Origin: Nematostella vectensis
Lineage: Eukaryota; Cnidaria; Anthozoa; Actiniaria; Edwardsiidae
NCBI RefSeq assembly: GCF_932526225.1
Contig: NC_064042.1
Location: 7,557,540-7,621,539 of the forward strand
Reading direction: 5' to 3'
Length of the DNA stretch: 64,000 nucleotides
Below the pieces are notes generated by a model. It worked only from the letters and a program-made list of their open reading frames with translations, made no database searches and had not been told where the DNA came from. The number at the start of each line of letters is the position of its first letter. Position 1 is the first letter of the stretch. A program made the position numbers and the translations under genes. Of the stretch, positions 1-9,772 are shown piece after piece.

Positions 1-1244
1 CCATGGTTGAATTCCTACATGCAAAAAGTTATTGCATGTTCCATTTAGAATAATAATAAACGATAATGATATTTAATATATCTTGAGTGCAACTTAACAT
101 ACAATGTTATGATAAAACGCGCTTTACAATAATAAATAATCAGTGATTCTAACGAATGATGTACTCTAAAAAAATACAATAATATGAAGGTAGAAATGAT
201 GTTAGATTTGTATATTATATCTAAATATTAAAAGTATTTTTTTTTTAAAGTTAGGTCTTAAATAACGATTTAAAGAAGTTAGATCCCCCTGGTTTCTAAT
301 ATTTAATGGAACTGCGTTCCACACTTTTTTTTACACTTTATTTTGTCGACTGAAAATATACCCCATTGTTGGAGGAACTGAGGGAATCACAGGGTGCCTG
401 TTTCAGCTTACCTAACGAGGCCAAATGTGATGGAGGTAAACCATGGCTACTGCTATTTTTAAGTCAATTATGATAGTTCACTGGGAGCCAGTGGAGGTCT
501 TGAAGCGGTTGTGTAATGTGTTTACATATTGGCAATGAGCACATGAGGCGAGCTGCAGCATTTTGGACTTGTCGAAGCTTGTTGATGTGGGTTGCTTGGA
601 GACCATATAAAAAACTATTGCAGTAGTCTACCCTTGACATTGTTATTGCTGTATTATTGTTTCACTGTCCTCATAGCGTATACATTTCTTAATATGTTTA
701 ATATTATGTGCATGATAAAAGTCTGAATTATTTTAACATTTGTCTAAACTACATGAGCATTTTTTCTGCTGAAAAGTAGTTGCTATCATTTTGGTTGGAT
801 GCTTACAGCAAAGACCTTACAGTGAAATTGTTAATTATTGATTGCTTCGATAATCAATAGATAAAACATTCTCAAACTCCGTCCATGGACCAGATTTGAT
901 TTCGAAACCATGCTCTGCTAAGTAAATGTTGCCCTTACTACACTTGTACGTGGGGTTCATCTTTTTTGCTGTTGCAACCGTTAGCAGTGGTTGGCATGCA
1001 TTCGGAGTTATTAGAGGAATTATTGTTGCCACAATTAAAACACTTGCACAAAATAGAGCTGTAAGCATTATTGCGTATACAGGAGCATTTGGAATGTCCT
1101 TAAAGAGTGTCCTTGCATGATACGTGTTTATTGTCCCCCTTCTTTATAATACCACATGCACATCCTTTGGTCAAAGATGTAGACATGACCACTTTTTTGG
1201 ATCCATTTTCGCACTCGACACAGCGACACTTCCTCGAACACTTA
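1..1244. repeat. 1.24-kb direct repeat, copy 1
   Basis: This segment recurs at 5,779-7,018 in the same orientation with few substitutions and small indels. Both copies begin with CCATGGTTGAATTCC and stop matching just after CTCGAACACTTA. Copy 1 starts at the window edge, so the true left limit may lie outside. The repeat contains a LINE 3' fragment and the 3' part of a Cys-rich/transmembrane reading frame. The 4.5 kb between the copies holds the giant-virus-like genes. Confidence 0.9.
250..650 (-). mobile_element. CR1/L2-type LINE, 3' fragment of reverse transcriptase ORF (copy 1)
   Basis: Reading the minus strand gives the C-terminal signature of CR1/L2-type LINE ORF2: SRVDYCNSFLYGL, then VQNAAARL, then LQDLHWLPVNY, and further downstream WNAVPLNIR. 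The order and spacing match the region after the reverse-transcriptase core of this family. Stop codons and frameshifts interrupt it, so it is a dead 5'-truncated copy. It lies inside the 1.24-kb direct repeat and is duplicated with it. Confidence 0.75.
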
Positions 1245-1950
1245 GCCTTCATATCAATACGTTTACCACAGTCCCCACACTTGTGGTACAGTTGGCAATA
1301 TGACCAAGAATCCACATCCTTCTTCTTCTACCCAACCGACCCTCTAGGTTTGACACGGCGGTGATTCTCGAAACACGTTGGTGTACGGAAATATCTGTTG
1401 CACTCGGTACAATGTTTCCAGTTCCACCGGTGATCTTGTTCAGGAGGTGGTACCAATGGAGAGCACCCACTCTCACCACACCCATAGCACTGGTTAACAC
1501 ACTTGTGCCGCGCATTGTCGTACCCTATTTTGCACACTGTGCAATAATAGCAGCGTCCAAGCAACCCGCCATGCTGCTTATGTAATCGAAATGGCCCTTA
1601 GCGTAGTAGAGGTAAAGCTTGTACTTTGTACTGCCGTGTTCACATATTTGAGACCCTCCGCATAATTTACAAAACCATCTCTGTCTGCCGTGGATACATA
1701 CCCCTTTCCCTTTGCAGTCTTTACAGATATATCTCACTCGTCTGTGCTCACAAATACTACTACCATTGCAATCTCTACACCGCGTTTTTCTTCGATTATG
1801 GGAGCATATTTGAGACCCGTGACAATCTTTGCAATAATATTTTACTTTGCCGTGAGGACATTTATAAGTGTTAGGTGTCGGTTCATCAAGAATATTATGT
1901 GGTGGTGGTGGCTGCTCTTCAGCCGTACGTTCAACCGTTCGTTTCTCCAT
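835..1950 (-). pseudogene. Decayed chimera: Cys/His repeats + Polinton PolB zinc region + membrane tail
   Basis: The first 100 or so codons (from ATG at 1950) carry tandem Cys/His repeats of the type C-x-H-G...C-x-x-C-x-G (for example CKDCHGSQICSH, CKLCGGSQICEH). Such repeats are known in giant viruses and some algae. The frame then runs into a segment closely matching residues 366-488 of the intact PolB in this window (YLYYAKGHFDY, GRCYYCT, CSPLVPPPEQDHRW, CNRYFRTP). A 1-nt frameshift near 1,565, an in-frame TAG near 1,328 and another frameshift near 1,100 break it. The last part has a KCSRKCRCVEC cluster and a hydrophobic segment (ALFCASVLIVATIIPLI). The tail also occurs in direct-repeat copy 2, but the repeats and PolB part do not. 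Confidence 0.75.
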
Positions 1951-1970
1951 TTTATTAAACTATTCATGTC

Positions 1971-1978
1971 TTTAAACC
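1971..1978 (-). promoter_or_regulatory. Viral-type promoter box GGTTTAAA (Cys-repeat gene)
   Basis: GGTTTAAA on the minus strand, 20 nt before the ATG at 1950. The following leader (GACATGAATAGTTTAATAAA) is almost identical to that of the ankyrin gene. It contains an out-of-frame upstream ATG, which argues that the ATGGAG start is the real one. Confidence 0.5.
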
Positions 1979-2028
1979 GCTTTTCAATTTTTTACGCCTC
2001 GATACTCACCCTCCTAGCCTGCCGACGT

Positions 2029-2745
2029 CTACCTGGCGAAGCATTCTTCCAACATCTCCTTTTCTTGTTCGTCTAGACACCAATCCCAAAATCTATCTGG
2101 ATGCCAAGTTTTGGGGTAAAGTTCTTCTTCCAGAGCTGTGAAAAATTCGCGTTTGTGACGGTACTTGAAAAGCTCCTCGTGGATTGCATCCCAGCCGAGA
2201 CCTCCACGACATATCGCCACGATCGTTTCCTCATCATTATCATATGCGATGTCCATGGCCGATTCAAAGTCCGTGGCGCCCCAACTCTTACACAACTTGA
2301 CGATCTCGACGTCACCAAAAATCGCTGCGTTAATCATAGCCTCGTCAAAGTTCGTCTCCCCCCACTCTTTGAACAGCTTGAGGACCTCAACACAACAACT
2401 CGACGCCGCCTCATGCATAGCCCAGTCTAAGTCCGTCGCACCCCACTCTTTACACAATTTAACGATCTCGGCATGCCCACCCATCGCCGCGAGCGCCATG
2501 ACCTCGTCAAAGTCCGTTGCACCCCACTCTTTACACAATTTAACGATCTCGATGTGTCCCTTCCTCGCCGCGAGCGCCATGGCCTCGTCAAAGTCCGTTG
2601 CACCCCACTCTTTACACAATTTAACAATCTCGATGTGACCGCGGGACGCCGCTTCTCTCATAGCTCCATTTAAGTCCGCCGCGGCGAGGGCTTTCAGATC
2701 TCTCACCGTTAGACTCTCCAACTGTTCCGCTGTTCGGTTCTCCAT
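2029..2745 (-). CDS. Ankyrin-repeat protein, giant-virus type
   Basis: This is a 238-residue protein made of about five 27-residue ankyrin-like repeats with the signature GHIEIVKLCKEWGATDFDEA, followed by a non-repeat C-terminus rich in Trp and acidic residues (HPDRFWDWCLDEQEKEMLEE). The short repeat with a strongly conserved CKEWGATDFD block is typical of ankyrin families in Nucleocytoviricota, notably Marseilleviridae, rather than animal ankyrins. The frame is fully open. An in-frame ATG lies 6 codons upstream (2763). I prefer 2745 because it keeps the same 20-22 nt spacing to the GGTTTAAA box seen in the two neighbouring viral-type genes. It sits between the TFIIB-like gene and the Cys-repeat gene on the same strand. 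Partners are unknown; ankyrin repeats usually mediate protein binding. Confidence 0.8.
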   Translation of the reverse strand: MENRTAEQLESLTVRDLKALAAADLNGAMREAASRGHIEIVKLCKEWGATDFDEAMALAARKGHIEIVKLCKEWGATDFDEVMALAAMGGHAEIVKLCKEWGATDLDWAMHEAASSCCVEVLKLFKEWGETNFDEAMINAAIFGDVEIVKLCKSWGATDFESAMDIAYDNDEETIVAICRGGLGWDAIHEELFKYRHKREFFTALEEELYPKTWHPDRFWDWCLDEQEKEMLEECFAR

Positions 2746-2766
2746 TTTTATTAAACTGTTCATGTC

Positions 2767-2774
2767 TTTAAACC
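2767..2774 (-). promoter_or_regulatory. Viral-type promoter box GGTTTAAA (ankyrin gene)
   Basis: GGTTTAAA on the minus strand, 21 nt before the preferred ATG at 2745. The box and leader match those of the Cys-repeat gene nearly base for base. Confidence 0.5.
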
Positions 2775-2865
2775 ATTTTTTCGAATTTTTTTAGACGTGC
2801 CAATTTACATCTACTCCGAACTGATAGTTTTCTGGAAATTCTGATTCCAGAGAAATCAGGAAACA

Positions 2866-3693
2866 TCACACCACGTCGGGCGTACCTAGGACTGTAGCCA
2901 CTTCCCTCGCCCCCCTACCGACGGTCAACTCGGAGGGGCCGGCCCTTTCGGAGAAATTTTTAAGAGTAATATCGATCCCCTTTAGCCGTACCCAGTAATA
3001 GGTTAAAGCAGCCGCGAAGGACTGTGGGCGAGCGCGATTCAACTTGGAAGAGCGGTTCTTAGATCTGTAGTAGAGCTGGACCACTTCTTCCTTCTGTGCG
3101 GGGGACGCCGAGAATCTGTACATCACGTCGCGAATGTGATCCACGACGGTGGGAGACGTTCCGTGTAGTAAGTAATCTTTAGGCACGTTAATACTAAAGA
3201 TTTTTAGACCCTTAAGGCAACTCTTCTTGCTCAATCCAAAAGTTTCCATCAAGGTTTTCGGTGTCTGACACTTACCGGACATCTTGTAGGCGTAGTAGAT
3301 ACACGCAAAGACGATCGCCTTCCGTGGGTCGCCGCGAAAAATCTGACCTTTCGTCACCTGAGTGTATATCTCGTTAGCTTTGGCTACAATTACCCCACTA
3401 AAACCCATGTTTTCCACATCCTTGTCAATATTTCTATCCTCAGACCTACGCATCTGGACCCGACTTGGATTCGAAGACCGTTTGCCGCCGGAATGTCCGT
3501 AAAAACGCCATTCCCTTTCGTGCGCGATCACGCGCTGCATCTGTTCTCCGCACTCTAAGCAACTAGTGACCCCGTTTTCCGTGACTAGGTCGTCATGATT
3601 GCAAAGGGCGTTACTACTACCCTCGTCTCCCAAGGAGGCTCTACTAGTCTCGTATTTGGCGAGGGCCCGGTCAAAGAGCACAAATTCCGACAT
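2866..3693 (-). CDS. TFIIB-like transcription initiation factor, giant-virus type
   Basis: This 275-residue protein has an N-terminal zinc ribbon (C31, H33, C45, C48) followed by EWRFYG, which matches the B-reader of TFIIB. Two cyclin-like helical repeats follow (about residues 95-175 and 185-270; GDPRKAIVFACIYYAYK in the first, RPQSFAAALTYYWVRLKG in the second). TFIIB recruits RNA polymerase to promoters, and a homologue is a common gene of Nucleocytoviricota. The protein is shorter and more divergent than animal TFIIB, has no visible introns, and sits next to a giant-virus-type ankyrin gene, so I infer a viral origin. The frame is intact. A divergent eukaryotic TFIIB/BRF-like gene is the alternative, but the compact neighbourhood speaks against it. 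Confidence 0.75.
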   Translation of the reverse strand: MSEFVLFDRALAKYETSRASLGDEGSSNALCNHDDLVTENGVTSCLECGEQMQRVIAHEREWRFYGHSGGKRSSNPSRVQMRRSEDRNIDKDVENMGFSGVIVAKANEIYTQVTKGQIFRGDPRKAIVFACIYYAYKMSGKCQTPKTLMETFGLSKKSCLKGLKIFSINVPKDYLLHGTSPTVVDHIRDVMYRFSASPAQKEEVVQLYYRSKNRSSKLNRARPQSFAAALTYYWVRLKGIDITLKNFSERAGPSELTVGRGAREVATVLGTPDVV

Positions 3694-3715
3694 ATTGGGG
3701 TTATTTTAGTATAGT

Positions 3716-3723
3716 TTTAAACC
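3716..3723 (-). promoter_or_regulatory. Viral-type promoter box GGTTTAAA (TFIIB-like gene)
   Basis: GGTTTAAA on the minus strand, 22 nt before the ATG at 3693, followed by an AT-rich leader. Same box and spacing as the other two genes of this block. Confidence 0.45.
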
Positions 3724-5778
3724 ATTCCACCCACGCATTTCATTCCCAGCTTACCGGTCTCCTTCCATCGACTTATCAAGTTCGCGAACAGTCTTTGTGC
3801 TACTCCAAAAACCTTTGTGCTAGGTGCGATCAAAAATCTTTGCAGGACCCGTAGGGTTAAGGGTCAGTGAGCTGAAGCTGAATAACATGATATGTGCGGT
3901 TGCTGAGGCGCCCGGAGGGGTCCGCGCGGGGCGGTGCGATCTGAAGTCTCCGCACACCTTCGCCAAGTCCCGGACAAGGAGGACGATCAAAAATCTTTTT
4001 GGAGCGGTACAAAACTTTTGTCCCAGAATCGGCAATTTCCAACTACTGCCGTAGTCAAAGGTTGATTATAAAATTGTGTATGGGCGGTCGAGCATTTGTT
4101 ATCTGACATACGGGGCTTGGGACCTAATGGAGGTGCTAGCATCTGAGCCGTAATATGAGCCAGTTTAGTGTCTTCATAAATGTTAGCTGACGTGAGTGAT
4201 GGTTTACATAGAGGGACAAGGGATAGAAGGTGACTTTTTCATCAAACTCTCTGAATTGTTGTGTGTTTACTCCTACATGCCCAGCTTGGTTTCCCGTAAA
4301 ACAAGGACATACCATACTCCACTAGCTACCGTTATCTGAAAGATAAGTCAGAGAACTAACTCTGGGTTTTAAAACGGATTTATCTAATAGAAAATTCGAT
4401 TACATAAGGATACACCATGCTGTTTAACTCTATCAACTTTTGTTCCCCCCAGAGATAATTTGAGAAAGAATTATTGGGACTTCATGCAGACTTGAAATGT
4501 AGAAAAATTCTAATTTTTTATAAAAAAAAAAAGAAGATATATTGTGAGAGGAACGTCGATAGTATTAAGAAATAAAAAAGTTGTTGTATATGGATATATG
4601 TGGCTCAGCGAGTGACTAGTGTAGACGATGTACCCATTAGCTATGGTGTCAAAATAATCTTCGACTGTGTCAAGTGTGTATGGGCAGTCATCGATTGCCG
4701 GTTCCGAATCCAGCTCCCTCCCTGCGAAGATGGTGGCTTCCCTTTGTCTTCTTCCTTTTATTTAGGGGCCTCTGGCTGGTCCTTCTCTGCTTGAGGTTTC
4801 TGTTGGTCCGTCCAGAGAATTTAGAGTGTGGCATCCAAAAGGGAGTGCTGATATGCCTCGAAGGAAGCACACTCTGACATTTTATTTATGGCGAGGCGAG
4901 AGTACCCTGCCCGCCAGGCTACCCAGGTAGTCTCCATGTAGCCCCTGGTGAACACCTGCAGACTTGCGGGAGGGGACTCCCATCTCTCCTGGTAGTCCCA
5001 AATTTCCTGTTGTAAAGTTTTTTCCAGAAATTTTTTTTAAATTTTTAGGTGTACTGCTAAATTGATAATGGCCGGCAAAGGGTGCGAAAGGAAACGCAGC
5101 GCAGGCGTGTCTGGGAAGAATATGACATCCACGAGGATGTCGAATGCTTGCCAACATTGTAATGCCAAATGATCTAGAAACAAAATGGCCTCTGTGCTTT
5201 CGTTACACAGGAAACCCGCCACTGTTATGCTAACCTCAGCTAGCACTCTAACGTCTGGCAACTCCGCTTTCCTGGCAAACGAAAAGAGGTCTGCCGCGAT
5301 GGTAATGAACTTCTTAATAAAATTTAAGGTTATCTAAGATAACGTTATCCTCTATTGCGTTATTTTCCTCCGTGACAGAACAAACACATTAAACACCGGA
5401 GCAAGGGCAAAACAACCTGTAATTATTTATAAATCCAATCTTCTCTGGGCCTGTCACAGGCAATTCAAGCGGGTGTGACAGGCTGGAACACTGAGAAGCT
5501 CTCTGCTTTCTTCTCAATGCAAAGTGGCCTGGCTCCAATTTTTTTTTACCCTTGGAGCTTCATGCGTTGGTTTGCCAGGGTTAATGTCATGAGGTGGCTA
5601 AGCCCCTTTATAGAGCCTCGCTGTCTTGTTGTAATGAGCGACCCCGCTAGGGGCAGCAGGGTCCTATAACGACGACCCATCAAGCGCTGGACGGGAAAAA
5701 GCTAAAAGCTCAGACTGTCCAGAAGCCTTGAATTTTCTGAACAGACATTTAACTGTTCTCACTACATTCTCTGATTTG
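3724..5778. other. Unassigned stretch between viral block and second direct repeat
   Basis: I see no convincing gene. A 15-base motif CGATCAAAAATCTTT occurs twice (3,827-3,841 and 3,984-3,998). A minus-strand open stretch at about 5,037-5,330 (for example AEVSITVAGFLCNES) has protein-like composition but I do not recognise it. GC-rich and AT-rich patches alternate, as in decayed inserted DNA. Confidence 0.4.
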
Positions 5779-7018
5779 CCATGGTTGAATTCCTACATGC
5801 AAAAAGTTATTGCATGTTCCATTTAGAATAATAATAAACGATAATGATATTTAATATATCTTGAGTGCAACTTAACATACAATGTTATGATAAAACGCGC
5901 TTTACAATAATAAATAATCAGTGATTCTAACGAATGATGTACTCTAAAAAAATACAATAATATGAAGGTAGAATGATCTTAGATTTGTATATTATATCTA
6001 AATATTAAAAGTATTTTCTTTTAAAGTTAGGTCTTAAATAACGATTTAAAGAAGTTAGATCCCCCTGGTTTCTAATATTTAATGGAACTGCGTTCCACAC
6101 TTTTTTTTTACACTTTATTTTGTCGACTGAAAATATACCCCATTGTTGGAGGAACTGAGGGAATCACAGGGTGCCTGTTTCAGCTTACCTAACGAGGCCA
6201 AATGTGATGGAGGTAAACCATGGCTACTGCTATTTTTAAGTCAATTATGATAGTTCACTGGGAGCCAGTGGAGGTCTTGAAGCGGTTGTGTAATGTGTTC
6301 ACATATTGGCAATGAGCACATGAGGCGAGCTGCAGCATTTTGGACTTGTCGAAGCTTGTTGATGTGGGTTGCTTGGAGACCATATAAAAAACTATTGCAG
6401 TAGTCTACCCTTGACATTATTATTGCTGTATTATTGTTTCACTGTCCTCATAGCGTATAAATTTCTTAATATGTCTAATATTATGTGCATGATAAAAGTC
6501 TGAATTATTTTAAAATTTGTCTAAACTACATGAGCATTTTTTTCTTCTGAAAAGTAGTTGCTATCACTTTTGTTGGATGCTTACAGCGAAGACCTTACAG
6601 TGAAATTGTTGATTATCGATTTCTTCGATAATCAATAGATAAAACATTCTCAAACTCCGTCCATGGACCAGATTTGATTTCGAAACCATGCTCTGCTAAG
6701 TAAATTTTGCCCTTACTACACTTGTACGTGGGGTTCATCTCTTTCGCTGTTGCAACCGTTAGCAGTGGTTGGCATGCATTCGGAGTTATTAGAGGAATTA
6801 TTGTTGCCACAATTAAAACACTTGCACAAAATAGTGCTGTAAGCATTATTGCGTATACAGGGGCATTTGGAATGTCTTTCAAGAGTGTCCTTGCATGATA
6901 CGTGTTTATTGTCTCCTTTATAATACTACATGCACATCCTTTGGTCAAAGATGTAGACATGACCACTTTTTTGGATCCATTTTCACACTCGACACAGCGA
7001 CACTTCCTCGAACACTTA
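5779..7018. repeat. 1.24-kb direct repeat, copy 2
   Basis: Second copy of the repeat at 1-1,244, offset by 5,778 bp. It diverges from copy 1 abruptly after position 7,018, where copy 1 continues into the PolB-like zinc segment. Copy 2 keeps the tail reading frame open where copy 1 is frameshifted. Confidence 0.9.
6010..6420 (-). mobile_element. CR1/L2-type LINE, 3' fragment (copy 2)
   Basis: Second copy of the LINE reverse-transcriptase tail at 250-650, duplicated as part of the 1.24-kb repeat. The same minus-strand signatures are present (VQNAAARL, LQDLHWLPVNY), with the same type of interruptions. Confidence 0.7.
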
Positions 7019-7032
7019 TTGCCCCTTTTCAA
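6613..7032 (-). CDS. Unrecognised Cys-rich/transmembrane reading frame (intact repeat copy)
   Basis: This open frame has no ATG near its 5' end, so it is probably a partial exon or remnant. It carries a KCSRKCRCVECENG cluster with C-x3-C-x-C-x2-C spacing, a hydrophobic transmembrane-like segment (ALFCASVLIVATIIPLI) and a C-terminal part with GFEIKSGPWTEF. The equivalent part of copy 1 has a frameshift, so this is the better-preserved version. I do not recognise the family. In copy 1 the same tail follows the PolB-like zinc segment, so it may be the 3' end of one ancestral gene. Confidence 0.35.
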   Translation of the reverse strand: MKRGNKCSRKCRCVECENGSKKVVMSTSLTKGCACSIIKETINTYHARTLLKDIPNAPVYAIMLTALFCASVLIVATIIPLITPNACQPLLTVATAKEMNPTYKCSKGKIYLAEHGFEIKSGPWTEFENVLSIDYRRNR

Positions 7033-8896
7033 ACAGAAACGTCTTGAAGTGCTACTACTTTAAGCAATACTTGAAAGATATGATATGAAATGGTTTAATG
7101 AGCTTCATGCAAAGCTGGTATTACAACAGATTAATTAATATGCACCAAAATGCAAGGTTTTTTTTTGCGAAAATAATAAAGGAAAAAAAGGAAATAAGGA
7201 AAAGAGATCAGCAAACACAACTCAAGTTACAAATAAATACCCTTATTCTGAAATTCATGGTAAATTTCCACACTCAAAACACAATTTCCCCTTCTTGAAG
7301 GTTTCTGTAGTCTCCCGCGCAGCCATTTTTGTGTCGGTCACGCAACGCTCCCATCCCCACTAGTTTCTGGGACACATGGCAAACTTTGCCACCAGTACAG
7401 ATTGTGAAGCATATTATGGGAAATCCATGGTTAAATTGTGGTGCATGTGATGGTCAAACCTGTGTAGCGTTTGGCTCCGCCTGAGTACATGACTTGGTCT
7501 GAAAAGTAAAAAGTAGCGCGCGGGGAATGAGGTAAAGAGAAAAAATGAATAGAGGCTGAGATAGGAGGGGGAAGTGTGTAGTGAACAAAATGGTGCATGT
7601 AAAGGTACTTGCTAGTAGCTGTATGTGGTGAACTAAATGATAAATAAGTGTGGGAACTAGTGCATTTAGCGGGAAGGGGAGAGAATACGGGTGTCTTGAT
7701 GTGGTGGGTAATATATAGGATGTGTGGAAAGGAGGTGTGTATCGGCAGAGCTTCGATTGCGTGGCTTGAAGATATGCCGTATGCAGCGAAGTGAGGGGTT
7801 ATGAGGGGATTGCGCGCGTGGTTATACGAGTGTTAGCTAAAAATAGATACAGCTGTTTCCGGATCTGGTTATGGTACATCCGGGTATTTATTAACATGAT
7901 TGCGGTTTGGAAGTGGAAGCGCCTTTGCACATGTTTGCCCCAGTTGACGACTTTCTGTTTAGTCATGATGAACATTAATGCCTTAGCTTTCTGTCTGTAA
8001 GAGTACACATATAACTTGGTAACTGGTCTTTTCAGTTCCCCGTCTTTCATGGGCACCACAGCTTTGCGTGAATGATCCAGTAGGAGAATGATGATAGATC
8101 CACTGATAGAATAACCAATTACGTAAATTGGTGCAACAAACATGAGATTGATTGGTGTCACGCTTCAAAGGGTGAATTTTCCCTCTATTCTTCTGCCAGC
8201 GACTAGCGTGTATTGAGGGACTTTAATCTACTCTCCTTTGGTATTAGTTTGTGAAATTGTTCTATTGTTAGGGGACTAGCCGAGATCTTTAAGACGAAAG
8301 CGAAGACAAAGGCGAGGCTGATGTTTTCAAACTTTAATTGTAACTGAAATTATAACATTATTCTAATCGCAACAACATAATCAAATAAGAATAAACAAGT
8401 ACATAACAACTGAAAACTACATTTCAACTTAAAATTTGCCCCAAAGTTCAAAAGTATAAAAGTTTTTTCTTCTCTTATTCTGTGGTTTTGTTCTCCACCA
8501 GTGTTAGGAGTCTCTATATCTTCTAGTTCATTCTTTTCTTCTGTCCTTTGCACTTTTTGTTCTCTGCCATTGTTAGGTGGAGACGAAGGTGGGACCGGTG
8601 TTTTCAAGGTTTGTTTGCCCAAGGGCCAGTACACAGCAGCAAAACATACAAAACGAAGCTCGCTATAATTATACGCTAGTACCAGACATCAAGCTATGGG
8701 GTAGTCCCACATGAAAGGAAATAAATGTAAAGCAATTCAAGAGGGAACGGGGAGAATTGGATACATTTGGCAAAACGAACCAATCAGGCAAAAGCGCGAG
8801 GGCCTAACATAAACAATATTACAACCCGTCCTTAACATACCCCCCTTGTCTACTTCGTGTTTGTCCCCAAACACAATAAATTATGAAACAACTATT
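7033..8896. other. Unassigned stretch
   Basis: I see no supportable gene. Open stretches on both strands here lack recognisable domains. The sequence CAGCCATTTTTGTGTCGGTC near 7,320 looks like part of a dispersed repeat, but I cannot assign it. Confidence 0.4.
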
Positions 8897-9226
8897 TCAA
8901 AAGAAAAATGAACTTGGATCTAAGATCGTCCTATGCTCATCCTCCGAGTCTATTAATACTGGATTCTGTCGGCTTCCCTCTGGATACTCAGACATAGAAC
9001 TGCTCTCGGAAGAACAATCTGAATTATAGTATTGCGATGTAGACACGAAACTGCTTTCGGAAGAATCTGAATTGCAACATGGCGATGCATGAAGGCACTC
9101 CATTCCTCCCATCATGGGACTGCTACAAGAACTAGAGCATTGTGGCGATGCAGGTGGATATTCTGCCCCTCCCGATTTAATTGGGTATAAATCAAGAAGT
9201 TCGTCGAAGTGATGCGGGTTAAGCAT
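8897..9226 (-). CDS. Unrecognised Ser-rich open frame with SUMO-interaction-like motif
   Basis: The frame codes 109 residues from an ATG at 9226. It is Ser/Cys-rich with repeating SSES/STSQYYNSD patches and ends in NPVLIDSEDEH, a hydrophobic core followed by acidic residues as in SUMO-interaction motifs. No known domain is visible. It could be a host exon, a transposon accessory frame or a chance frame. Confidence 0.25.
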   Translation of the reverse strand: MLNPHHFDELLDLYPIKSGGAEYPPASPQCSSSCSSPMMGGMECLHASPCCNSDSSESSFVSTSQYYNSDCSSESSSMSEYPEGSRQNPVLIDSEDEHRTILDPSSFFF

Positions 9227-9772
9227 AAGGGTGTATCTAATGCCATTGCTGATGATTTAAGTCTCCTCTTTCCGCAAGAGCTGCAGTTTTTCTTTGAACG
9301 AGAGACTTGCCATCTGTGTAAGAAGCAGGACAGAACATGAAATCCACACAAAGCTGGCGTCGTATACAACAAAATTTCGTCAAAGTTGGTGAAAATACTT
9401 TCTTTAATTTATTTCACCAATGTCCATCTTACCTTTCCTCAACTTAGGCAGTAGGCCACCACTTATACATCTTCATGCTCTGTGGCATTCTATTTTTTTC
9501 TTAATCTTCTTCCAATTTAACCCAGCTCCTTCTTGTGAAAAATTCCGTGTGGGAACGGTGCAGGTTTCAATAAAAAACGGGGGGGGGGATGCTGTCTGGG
9601 TTTAGAAAAATAATAGTATAAATAATAACAATAATAATAATAATAATAATAGAAATGGTAAAAAAGAAAGATTTACTTTGACCTTAAAAGTTATTTTTTT
9701 GCTCATCTGCAGCAGCATCTCTTCATCAATCTCGTCTCCAAAGGTTTCTTTGATTGACGCCCGCTCTGTGAA
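9227..9772. other. Unassigned, with AAT microsatellite
   Basis: Contains a short AATAAT-type microsatellite near 9,612-9,652 and a G10 run near 9,580. No gene is visible. Confidence 0.4.

Noticed and set aside
2165-2638. Plus-strand repeat protein over the ankyrin gene
   Set aside because: The repeats are the antisense image of the ankyrin repeats.
1-7018. LTR retrotransposon with 1.24-kb LTRs
   Set aside because: There are no TG...CA ends, primer-binding site, gag or pol between the repeats. The repeats themselves contain a LINE tail and a coding remnant.
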